Source: Actinomucor elegans (lineage: Eukaryota; Mucoromycota; Mucoromycetes; Mucorales; Mucoraceae). From it: a stretch of 64,000 nt of DNA. The position numbers and the translations under genes are program-made. Each line of letters opens with the position of its first letter. Within the stretch, counting starts at the first letter, position 1. The notes beneath the pieces were generated by a model that had not been told where the DNA came from, did no database searches, and worked only from the letters and a program-made list of their open reading frames with translations. The stretch is taken from positions 62,001 to 126,000 of the forward strand of contig JAMSLZ010000021.1 in NCBI GenBank assembly GCA_026027325.1, in the 5' to 3' direction. Positions 51,655 to 59,935 of this stretch are shown here, one piece after another.

Positions 51655-52159
51655 TGTTATATTCCACCTACTATCTTGCATCGACATAATAGTAAGGAAT
51701 CAACTGTTCATTTATGTCATACACGGACTCTATCTGATAACCCAATCAGATTAACGAGGCCTGCATAAATACAAGCGATGTGTCATCCTTAGAACTATTA
51801 GCCAATAATCCTTACAAGAAGCACGCGGCATCATACTATCGAGTAGTATCGAAAGTGTATCTCAAGATAAAACCTGAATATCGAATAATGTGTGGGTTAT
51901 ACAATTACAACAATGCGTGGTTGAAAGGCTTGTTAATGGCTGCTGGGATTGGACTCCGTTGTACGGCCATGCGTGCTGATAGATTGAATGCTACACTATT
52001 AAGCTCTGATGAAATGTATATAAAGAAGACTTGATTTTGAATTGTGAATAAACATTTTAGAATAACTTTTACTATCAGGATAGCTGATTCCATTTACTGT
52101 CTATTCTTTTATTATTGTATTTTAAATTATATCCTTCGTCTTTAGCACCGGATATAACA
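51655..52159 (+). repeat. LTR1 copy between AT island 1 and E6 integrase
   Basis: 505 bp, beginning tgttatattcc and ending ggatataaca. The flanks taagg and caagc do not match, so this is not a simple insertion. Its right end abuts integrase coding sequence of a different element. Confidence 0.92.
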
Positions 52160-53120
52160 CAAGCAATACATGCACAAGATTAGATCAAAGCATATGTTCA
52201 CTTCTGCTTTTCATCCTCGTACTAATTCTAAATGTGAAAGACTCAATCAGACATTCAAACATATGCTCACAAAATATGTTAAAGGCCAAGTTCATTCATG
52301 GGATGAGTATGTGGATTCTTCATTGTTCTCGTGTCGAATCAGAAAGCATGCTACCACGGGATATAGTCCCTTCTACTTAGTTTATGGTCAAGAACCGGTT
52401 TTGCCTGGTGATTCGCGGCGTCCTTTTATGGATCCTTTGACTGAAGAAGACCCCGAGTTGGTGGCGGAAGATGTTCTTGCTCGCATTCGCGACCTTCGTG
52501 AAAAGAGATTCGAGGCCAAGGGAGGTCATACAGATACTCGCAATTGTTGTACAATTACTCGTACAGGTTCTGGGTTAGTGGATGACCTTAGGTATTTACT
52601 CATGGGCATATTTTTGGCTGCTGTGATGTTCTCTGGATATGTGTACCCATTTAAATGGCTATTTCCAATTTTTAAAACGGCTAGAAATATTTGGAATGCC
52701 GGAGACATATTGTATAACCACATTCTATTGCACCCGGTCATCCACTAACCCAGAACCTGTACGAGTAATTGTACAACAATTGCGAGTATCTGTATGACCT
52801 CCAAGGAGCAAATGGTCATGCAAGCCAAGAAGGATAAGGAACGTTGGGATGCTGTTATCAAGAATCACAAAACTCAGACTTTTAATAAAGGTGATTACGT
52901 CTTGCTTAGGCATGAATCAAAGAAAGGTCTGGAGTTTAACTGGATGGGACCATATGTGGTTGTAAAGACAAATCTAGATTACAACATCTATCAGATCCAA
53001 GAAATTGAAGGGAAGCTATATAATTCCTGGGTTCACACTGATCGTCTACATGCTGTTCAATATGATGGTGTTAAACCTCAGAAATCGTGGTACATTCCTC
53101 GTCTTGCTAGGGCAAAATAG
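52160..53120 (+). pseudogene. Ty3/gypsy integrase C-terminal fragment (element E6), interrupted by MITE3
   Basis: The frame starts within the integrase core (FHPRTNSKCERLNQTFKHML, containing the last catalytic Glu), continues to RDLREKRFEAK, is split by MITE3 at 52522-52801, and resumes EQMVMQAKKDKERWDAVIK to the stop at 53120. The C-terminal part has an integrase tail region (GDYVLLRHESKKGLEFNWMG) and no chromodomain, unlike E1-E4. It is followed by a purine-rich tract (gggaggaaggtag) and LTR7, so E6 is the parent of the LTR7 family. Everything upstream of the integrase core is missing at the LTR1 junction. Confidence 0.85.
52522..52801. mobile_element. MITE3, 280-bp foldback element with 66-bp perfect inverted repeats
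   Basis: The first 66 bases (52522-52587) and the last 66 (52736-52801) are perfect inverted copies, starting gaggtcatacagatactcgc. The duplication caagg flanks it (52517-52521 and 52802-52806). Removing one copy restores the integrase frame. There is no coding capacity. Perfect repeats imply a recent insertion. Confidence 0.9.
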
Positions 53121-53168
53121 TAATTTTTCTTTCTTTCCTACCTGTACTTTTTTTTGGGAGGAAGGTAG

Positions 53169-53311
53169 TGTCAGGTACACACAGATTTGTGCGTAACCTT
53201 ATAATTAGTATAAATATCAAATGGAACGTTAAATGAATAAACATCAACTTTTATCTCTTAATTACACTTTTATATAAATCTACACTAAAATATACATCTC
53301 TGCTCACGACA
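53169..53311 (+). repeat. LTR7, 3' LTR of E6
   Basis: 143 bp, tgtcaggtacacacag...gctcacgaca, directly after the purine-rich tract. It ends 67 bp from the 3' end of tRNA-Asp. Confidence 0.85.
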
Positions 53312-53378
53312 CTAATAATTTTTGAAAATAATATATCGCTACATACACTTAATTTCCGTGGTGGAATAAAATTAAAAC

Positions 53379-53449
53379 TCTCCGGCGGGGAATTGAACCC
53401 CGGTCTCCCGCGTGACAGGCGGGGATACTCACCACTATACTACCGAAGA
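53379..53449 (-). tRNA. tRNA-Asp (anticodon GTC)
   Basis: 71 nt. Acceptor TCTTCGG/CCGGAGA, anticodon loop CTGTCAC (GTC) and T arm GGGGTTCAATTCCCC. No intron. Confidence 0.95.
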
Positions 53450-53460
53450 TAATCTTGTGT

Positions 53461-53507
53461 TGTCAGTTCTGTATCTTGTAATGGATGTCTGTCGAATCAG
53501 TTCTCTC
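53461..53507 (+). repeat. Short repeat (R8) 11 bp beyond the 5' end of tRNA-Asp
   Basis: Inverse match to 13352-13398 (tgtcagttctgtatcttg...). The TG start near a tRNA gene suggests an LTR fragment. A 10-bp inverted repeat (gccgtaacag / ctgttacggc) follows at about 53533-53566. Confidence 0.6.
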
Positions 53508-54849
53508 ACTGCAAATAAAACCTCCTTTTACGGCCGTAACAGCATGGTAATAGTCCGACTGTTACGGCTGTAACACTCCAACTATTACCACATAAAGGCC
53601 AATACTAGGATTTTTTCACTTTTTATGATATAATCGTAATAAGCATAATTTTTTATTGCGGTTACCATTTTTTTTAAGTTTGTATCTATAATGGTTGTGG
53701 AGATATTGAAGAAAATATATATTTTCATATTTATGTTTCTTTAAAGTCCAACTTAAAACATCGACTTATAAGCGGACTGTACAAATGGGGTTCGTGTAAG
53801 GTCTAACTTTGCTTTTAAATTATAATATAAATGAGTTTGTATCACCCTGCTATTACCCATTAAAGATATACTCTATGGTTAAAGAATGATTATTTGAGAA
53901 TAATATGTACACATGAAAATTGGTTGCGTTTTTTGAGAATTGTATGGTTGAATTAATAAAAAAAAATGACAAAAAACGTCTTGTGAAAGAATAACTTCGT
54001 CTAACAACTAAAGTTCTGTATGCCATATATATGTTTAGATGCACAATTAAATTCTCTATAACTTTTGCTAAGCAATTATTTGTGGCTTTGCAATATTTTA
54101 CTTGCAAAAATCGCTTAAATAACTTCATTTAACGAATTTTTGTTGAATTTTTGCTGAATTTTTGAAACCCCCAAAAAATGATTCTTTCTTCCAGTTATTG
54201 AAGCAACAATAGCCAATAAAAGTATAATATTATTTTTTATCTCGCCTTGCTACTACTTAATAATTACTACTTTTTTGATACGTCATCTTTGAGGCTTTTA
54301 TTTCAATAAAATTTTTTCGCTCTTCTCGTGTTTTCTTTTCACTGTAATCCTTACTTTTTTTTTAATTGAAGTATGTACAAATAACATTAATTAGTCATTC
54401 CCATCAAGGTAAAAATTCCTATTAAATCATAGCTTGAAGCATACTTAATCCTCTTTTTTCTTATTAGCAAACTTACACAGCTTTCATCATTTTTTACATG
54501 TGCTTTTTTGGGTGATTACCAAACGAGGTCTCAGATTTAATTTATACTAATAATACATAATATTTTATTTTACACTTCATAGGGAAATGCTTAACATTTT
54601 TTGTTTTTTAAGCTTTTAATATGACCAATAAATATATCAAAAAGTATTTAAATAATTACTATTACTAATTTCTAAAATAATTCTTTTTTTCATATTTTTA
54701 TCATAAATTCTACTTTTTCCTTTATTTTCAATATTTTATTTTGTTTTTCTATTAAAACTATTTAATTTTATATATCAAGTAATAGATAATAAAAATATTA
54801 ATTAAAAATATATAATAACAATAAAATTATATTTAAAATGTTTCTCATA
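53508..54849. other. AT-rich non-coding region
   Basis: No supported gene. A 91-codon minus-strand frame at 53853-54128 has no recognisable motif and is not annotated. Base composition becomes steadily more AT-rich toward island 2. Confidence 0.45.
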
Positions 54850-55017
54850 TGATGAATATAATGAAAATTTATTAGAAATAGATATTGTGAAGGAAGAAAT
54901 AAAAAACTTAGAAAATAAAAATTTAATTTAGATAATAATTATCAGCATGATATAAATGTTAAAATTAATGGAATATATATTGAAAAATTTAATTTAGAAA
55001 ATATATTTAAATTATAA
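54850..55017 (+). pseudogene. AT-rich ORF remnant facing companion ORF 2
   Basis: Two plus-strand frames adjoin: EYNENLLEIDIVKEEIKNLE ending in TAG, then DINVKINGIYIEKFNLENIF ending at 55017 in another frame. They read as one decayed Lys/Asn/Ile-rich coding sequence. It overlaps the end of 55012-55308 tail to tail. No ATG in frame is visible. Unrecognised. Confidence 0.3.
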
Positions 55018-55308
55018 TTTAAGTTTTTTCATGATGGGTGCGATTTCATCAAGTATCATATTATTCTTATTATCTAATGTTTTTCTTTTTATACCTTTGT
55101 TTTTATCTTTATTATATGTCTTAAATTCATATACTTTTCTTAATCTTTTATTTGAACCATTTTTTTTCATGTAGATTTCATAACACCCATCTTTTTGCTT
55201 TATTTTGTATTCTGCTAAATCATATTTTTTCATATCTTTTATAATTATACTTCGTTTAATATTGTATTTATATTTATCATCTACAATAATATTAAATATT
55301 TCATCCAT
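55012..55308 (-). CDS. Small companion protein of transposase 2, unrecognised
   Basis: 98 residues from the ATG at 55308, rich in Lys, Ile and Asn, with a basic C-terminal third (NKGIKRKTLDNKNN). It lies 270 bp downstream of transposase 2 on the same strand, the same order as in island 1. A weak resemblance to the island-1 companion covers KQKDGCYEIYMKKNG and the following YEFKTYN. No known domain is recognised. A DNA-binding accessory role is possible but unproven. Confidence 0.5.
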   Translation of the reverse strand: MDEIFNIIVDDKYKYNIKRSIIIKDMKKYDLAEYKIKQKDGCYEIYMKKNGSNKRLRKVYEFKTYNKDKNKGIKRKTLDNKNNMILDEIAPIMKKLKL

Positions 55309-55331
55309 TTCTTTTTTATATTATTACTTTT

Positions 55332-55339
55332 TCAATTTT
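55332..55339 (-). promoter_or_regulatory. AAAATTGA motif upstream of companion ORF 2
   Basis: The octamer on the minus strand lies 23 bp before the ATG at 55308. A further copy is at 55547-55554, between the transposase stop and this ORF. Confidence 0.4.
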
Positions 55340-55578
55340 TTTTATTTTTTATAATAGATATATTTAATCCCACTCATAATGTAATACCCAATTGTCTCTG
55401 ATCTATTACATAATCATTGTGTCTTAAATAGGCTAGTTTACTGACTTAGTCAGGTCCTTGTAATAAGAATAATGAATATCAAATATGCATTTCACATTTA
55501 TAACTATCAATATATTTTCTATCATATTTTTAATAAATATAAAAATTCAATTTTTTGCATTTTTTATGTAAATTAAAA

Positions 55579-56460
55579 TTAATCCTTTAAAAACTTTTTC
55601 CATACGTTATACTCTCTATTTTTCTTACGCCATTGATATTCTTTTAAATACAATACTATATCTTTTTTATTTCTATTTCGTGGTATTATACTTTGCTTTA
55701 AGCCATTCCATGTGCCTTCAATTGTATTTGTATGCACACCTGTATTTGGATCTTTAAAATGCTTTGAATGATTTACAGTTAAATGTTTGTATCCTATATT
55801 TTTCAAGTTATTATACCCTTTCCATAAATCCGTATATATTGTTGTACCTTTTTTTACATATCTTTTTATAATTAAATCAATATTATCAACATTTCTTTCT
55901 TCAATGGGTAATAAAAACATTTTTTTGTTTTCATTTTTTATTTTATTTTTTAGCATACTTCTTTCGATACCACCAATTACCCAAGCACCTTCTACCTTAT
56001 GCCCCTTATTATATTTTCTTTTTGCAATTTTACTTTCATCGATTTCTACAATTTTATTTCTACCTCCAATTTTAATATTTCTGTTACCTAACAATTGTTT
56101 ATTTTTCAAGTATTTTCTGAATATTTTATTGTATGATGACACTGTATTTTTGCTAATTTGCAAACTTGATGCTATAAAGGAAGAAGGTGCTTTTCCAAGA
56201 AAAAGATATAATATGTGTAATTGAGTATTTAAAGGTAAAGTTAAATTATTAAAAATTGTTCCTTTCAATGGTGATATTGCTTTCCTACATTTATAATATC
56301 TACAAACATATAATTTTTTATTTAAGTTTAATTTAGTTTCATGTTCACATTTATTACACTTTATATGTTTATTAACGTAATCATTACTAATTAAATATAA
56401 TAGTGCTTCTTTTTCATCGTCGAATATTTTTTTTAAAGATTTATATGGTTCTATAAACAT
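55579..56460 (-). CDS. IS1595/ISXO2-like (Merlin-type) DDE transposase 2
   Basis: 293 residues from the ATG at 56460, about 60% identical by eye to transposase 1 over its whole length. The zinc ribbon (CNKCE ... CRYYKC) and catalytic segments (VEIDESKIAKRK, TIYTDLWKGY, HTNTIEGTWNGLK) are all retained. The frame is intact and codon use is extremely AT-rich. The divergence between the two copies shows that they are not a recent duplication but two members of a family, each kept with a small downstream ORF. Confidence 0.85.
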   Translation of the reverse strand: MFIEPYKSLKKIFDDEKEALLYLISNDYVNKHIKCNKCEHETKLNLNKKLYVCRYYKCRKAISPLKGTIFNNLTLPLNTQLHILYLFLGKAPSSFIASSLQISKNTVSSYNKIFRKYLKNKQLLGNRNIKIGGRNKIVEIDESKIAKRKYNKGHKVEGAWVIGGIERSMLKNKIKNENKKMFLLPIEERNVDNIDLIIKRYVKKGTTIYTDLWKGYNNLKNIGYKHLTVNHSKHFKDPNTGVHTNTIEGTWNGLKQSIIPRNRNKKDIVLYLKEYQWRKKNREYNVWKKFLKD

Positions 56461-56511
56461 CTGCAATTTTATTAAATCCTTTTTATTTTTAATTTTAATT
56501 TGTAAAAAAAT

Positions 56512-56519
56512 TCAATTTT
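56512..56519 (-). promoter_or_regulatory. AAAATTGA motif upstream of transposase 2
   Basis: The minus strand reads AAAATTGA within aaaaaattgaattttttt, 51 bp before the ATG at 56460; the extended sequence is the same as that in front of transposase 1. Confidence 0.4.
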
Positions 56520-56666
56520 TTCATATAACAATAAAATTTGTGGTAGTAGGAGTTTCAATATGGACCTGAGAGTTCCTTTGGGATACATCCGCTTTTTTTT
56601 CAGTTTTAATGGTAAGAGAAAAAGTTGTAATTACTTCATAAACTGATCGGTTTTTTAGATTCTTCT

Positions 56667-57167
56667 TGTTGTGTACGTGGATAGAAAGAGGATTATAATA
56701 GAAGAACAGAAGAATAATATCAAAACTGTGGTAAGTCTTTTTATTTCCAAAATTAAATTTCGAATGATCTTTTTCTAATCAGCTAAGAGCTCGTCCTTTT
56801 ATACTTTTCAGCTTGCTGCGGTTGACTAATGATATTATGGGTATACGTAAGCTAGTATCTTGTTGACTGCGCGGCTCATAGTGACTTGCTGATATTCCAA
56901 GATGATGATGATGGCCGACATACTGCGGTACCATATCGGACTGTAAATAAAGGTAAGCATTTTATCTCGGCATAACACTCGATTAGGAATTTGTCTTTTA
57001 CTGCTATTTCTTGTTTTATAATAAAGCGTAATAATTACACAGTTGTTTATATTCTGGATTCGGGTAATAATGAGTTACATCTTCAAGCTATTCATAAAGG
57101 TGGGCATATGGCTACCAAAGCCTATACCACCTCTTCTTTACTGATATAATCATGAGCGTTTACAACA
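56667..57167 (-). repeat. Solo LTR9, left arm of an inverted pair
   Basis: 501 bp with the duplication cttct (56662-56666 and 57168-57172). It resembles LTR0 at both ends. A TATA-like element reads on the minus strand. Confidence 0.92.
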
Positions 57168-57204
57168 CTTCTGTTATATCGAATATAATAAAGACTGTAA
57201 AAAT

Positions 57205-57703
57205 TGTTGTAAACGCTCATGATTATATCAGTAAAGAAGAGGTGGTATAGGCTTTGGTAGCCATATGCCCACCTTTATGAATAGCTTGAAGATGTAACTC
57301 ATTATTACCCGAATCCAGAATATAAACAACTGTGTAATTATTACGCTTTATTATAAAACAAGAAATAGCAGTAAAAGACAAATTCCTAATCGAGTGTTAT
57401 GCCGAGATAAAATGCTTACCTTTATTTACAGTCCGATATGGTACCGCAGTATGTCGGCCATCATCATCATCTTGGAATATCAGCAAGTCACTATGAGCCG
57501 CGCAGTCAACAAGCTACTAGCTTACGTATACCCATAATATCATTAGTCAACCGCAGCAAGCTGAAAAGTATAAAAGGACGAGCTCTTAGCTGATTAGAAA
57601 AAGATCATTCGAAATTTAATTTTGAAATAAAAGACTTACCACAGTTTTGATATTATTCTTCTGTTCTTCTATTATAATCCTCTTTCTATCCACGTACACA
57701 ACA
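57205..57703 (+). repeat. Solo LTR9, right arm of an inverted pair
   Basis: 499 bp, the inverse of 56667-57167, with the duplication aaaat (57200-57204 and 57704-57708). TATA-like gtataaaagg reads on the plus strand. Inserted into LTR2. Confidence 0.93.
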
Positions 57704-57955
57704 AAAATAACCAGACTGATAAAACGAATTGATTTATTAAAGCATTAAAATGATGAGCTATTTATACAAAATTGAAGTTCGGATTTAACTTGATATTATA
57801 GACGATTGAGTTAGTCAAAGACTGTGCTCATGGAGTTAACAAGGATTTATAGTAATCCATTCTAGTACGACTTTATATTCGGTGATAGATAGTTTATGAA
57901 GGTTAGTTGCACTAAGCATTGATTTCCATATATATCTCTTAACCGACGTTACAAA

Positions 57956-58319
57956 TGTTGTAAACATGACTTGTTCAGTGTCCGTCACCAATCAGGTCAA
58001 TGTTCGACAATGCTTATACTCAGCTTGTGCTTTGACAGCTTTGTAACGTCGGTTAAGAGATATATATGGAAATCAATGCTTAGTGCAACTAACCTTCATA
58101 AACTATCTATCACCGAATATAAAGTCGTACTAGAATGGATTACTATAAATCCTTGTTAACTCCATGAGCACAGTCTTTGACTAACTCAATCGTCTATAAT
58201 ATCAAGTTAAATCCGAACTTCAATTTTGTATAAATAGCTCATCATTTTAATGCTTTAATAAATCAATTCGTTTTATCAGTCTGGTTATTTTTACAGTCTT
58301 TATTATATTCGATATAACA
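57956..58319 (+). repeat. Solo LTR2 inserted in reverse into LTR2
   Basis: 364 bp with the duplication acaaa (57951-57955 and 58320-58324), in opposite orientation to the LTR2 that contains it. Confidence 0.95.
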
Positions 58320-58424
58320 ACAAAGCTGTTAAAGCACAAGCTGAGTATAAGCATTGTCGAACATTGACCTGATTGGTGACGGACACTGAACAAGTCATGT
58401 TTACAACAACACGGTCTTGATGTG

Positions 58425-58548
58425 TAACCCTTTTAATTAGTATAAATATCAATTGCATCTTAGAATAATAAAGAGTATCTTTTATCTCATATATAATCTT
58501 TTGTACACGTTTATTGGAATCAACTATAAAACATATATCTCGGCACAT
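58425..58548 (+). repeat. LTR7 fragment
   Basis: Begins around gatgtgtaacccttt and matches the LTR7-type sequence at 12425-12783, here without the MITE2 insertion (ctcatatataatctt is continuous). Confidence 0.75.
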
Positions 58549-58702
58549 TGTCGTGTGCAGAGCTATATACTTTTAAAGTAGATTGAAATAAGTTTATACA
58601 AAATATTATATATGGGATAAAAGGATGTCTTTTATTGTTTTCCATTTCATTTGATATTTATAATCGATTGAAGGTAACACACAAGTCTGTGTGTACCTGA
58701 CA
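58549..58702 (-). repeat. Solo LTR7 beside tRNA-Ala
   Basis: 154 bp, tgtcgtgtgcagag...gtacctgaca on the plus strand, the inverse arrangement of 53169-53311. It ends 25 bp from the 3' end of tRNA-Ala. Confidence 0.8.
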
Positions 58703-58727
58703 ATATCACGCGAAAAAAAAACGATTT

Positions 58728-58799
58728 GGAGAAGCTGGGCGTCGATCCCAGTGCCTCTCGCATGCTAAGCGAGCGCTCTACCATTTGAGCTACATCCCC
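58728..58799 (-). tRNA. tRNA-Ala (anticodon AGC)
   Basis: 72 nt. Anticodon stem CTCGC/GCGAG around TTAGCAT (AGC), D arm GCTC...GAGC and T arm CTGGG/CCCAG. The acceptor GGGGATG/CTTCTCC has one T-T mismatch. The LINE begins one base beyond its 5' end. Confidence 0.93.
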
Positions 58800-58987
58800 A
58801 CTCTTCTTTCGCTTTTGAAAACTTTTTTCAAAAATCCACTTTTTCAAAGCCGAATATCTCAACAACTACTATACATCCATCTATAAAAATTGCACATCCA
58901 TCTTCGCCTCGCCAAGTACTATCTGCAGTTTTTTTTTCAGAACATTCCATCAAGTTTTCGACATCTTGAAGTTTTCTCCATTTCGAA

Positions 58988-59932
58988 ATGTCCAATGTTC
59001 AACATGCATCTGAGCCATCTGGCCTAATTGACCAAATGCAATTGCAGCAAATGGTCTTTTCTGTCGTTCAACAAGTGCAACAACACCAAACTGTTTTTCA
59101 AGAGCTTCAAGCTTTGAAAGACACAATTCAAACCCTACAGTCAGAAAAACAAGCCCTTGCTGATGAAAACCAGCAATTACGTACCGAGATCTCAAAGCTA
59201 ATGTCCAAAATCTCAAATCCCATTGCCAATGTCGATCAGCCATTGGTTAATTCTCAAGTCTCCCCTGAAGTAAAAGTGGCTAAACCCACATTTGCTTCTG
59301 TTGCCGCTGCTCCTACTCGCCAAAAGAGTAAGAATTCTGGTTCTGTTTCGCTTAAGAAACGCATTGCTGCAGCCCGTGTGTTCAAGACCGCAGAAGCCCA
59401 AGGCCCACAAGGTTTTACCTACGTGTATCTTGGCCGCTCTCGCAAGTTTGACCGTTTGGAAGTCCGGTCCCGTCTCCGTCGTGCTGGTGTTGACACTGGC
59501 CGTGTGATTGATGTCTGTTTCCCCGCCTCTGGTGTCATTGGTATCTTGTTACATACTCAGTATGTAGAAAAGTTCACTGAGCTTATGACTATTGCCGAAG
59601 CCGAATTTATCAAGGATTTTGATCCATTGGACCCTGCCCATTTAGCTGATCCACGCTATGACTCTCTTTCACTGGATGCTAGGGCTAATGAAATGGCCAA
59701 AATCGTTCACTCTCGATGCATCAATACATTGTCCTTTGTACGTCCCTTGCTCGTCTCCTCTGTTGGTCGCTCCTTTGTTGAGAAAGGATGGATGGATGAT
59801 GAAACTCTTGACCATGTCATGGTGGATGCTCGTCGCCGGCTTGCTGAACAAGATCCTAAGAAGGCTGCTTTTGCCTTCCGTCGCTCTGGTAAAGACATCT
59901 CTGGTGATAGCGATACTGAAATGTCACAATAA
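58988..59932 (+). CDS. LINE ORF1 protein
   Basis: 314 residues. An N-terminal coiled coil rich in Gln and Leu (about residues 15-85, contains LQALKDTIQTLQSEKQAL) probably drives multimer formation. A basic middle part (QKSKNSGSVSLKKRIAAAR) and a C-terminal domain (TYVYLGRSRKFDRLEVRSRL) may bind RNA, as ORF1 proteins do when packaging LINE RNA. No CCHC knuckle is present. The ORF ends in UAA overlapping the ORF2 AUG. The start is the first ATG in frame, after a leader with no other ORF. Confidence 0.88.
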   Translation: MSNVQHASEPSGLIDQMQLQQMVFSVVQQVQQHQTVFQELQALKDTIQTLQSEKQALADENQQLRTEISKLMSKISNPIANVDQPLVNSQVSPEVKVAKPTFASVAAAPTRQKSKNSGSVSLKKRIAAARVFKTAEAQGPQGFTYVYLGRSRKFDRLEVRSRLRRAGVDTGRVIDVCFPASGVIGILLHTQYVEKFTELMTIAEAEFIKDFDPLDPAHLADPRYDSLSLDARANEMAKIVHSRCINTLSFVRPLLVSSVGRSFVEKGWMDDETLDHVMVDARRRLAEQDPKKAAFAFRRSGKDISGDSDTEMSQ

Positions 59933-59935
59933 TGA
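59930..59935 (+). other. UAAUGA stop-start overlap between LINE ORF1 and ORF2
   Basis: The ORF1 stop TAA (59930-59932) shares its last A with the ORF2 start ATG (59932-59934). The hexamer equals the UAAUGA described for the silkworm LINE SART1, where terminating ribosomes restart on ORF2. Confidence 0.75.

Larger units (their letters stand above)
57172..58408 (-). repeat. LTR2 copy split by LTR9 and by another LTR2
   Basis: The outer LTR2 consists of 57172-57204, 57709-57955 and 58325-58408, totalling 364 bp, as expected. Its own flanks (acttc, acacg) do not match, so its original duplication has been lost. Confidence 0.92.

Noticed and set aside
53853..54128. 91-codon minus-strand frame
   Set aside because: No recognisable motif, no AAAATTGA in front, AT-rich background; cannot be supported.
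57168..57240. Palindromic repeats considered as a CRISPR-like array
   Set aside because: Explained fully by inverted solo LTRs with target-site duplications in a eukaryotic genome.
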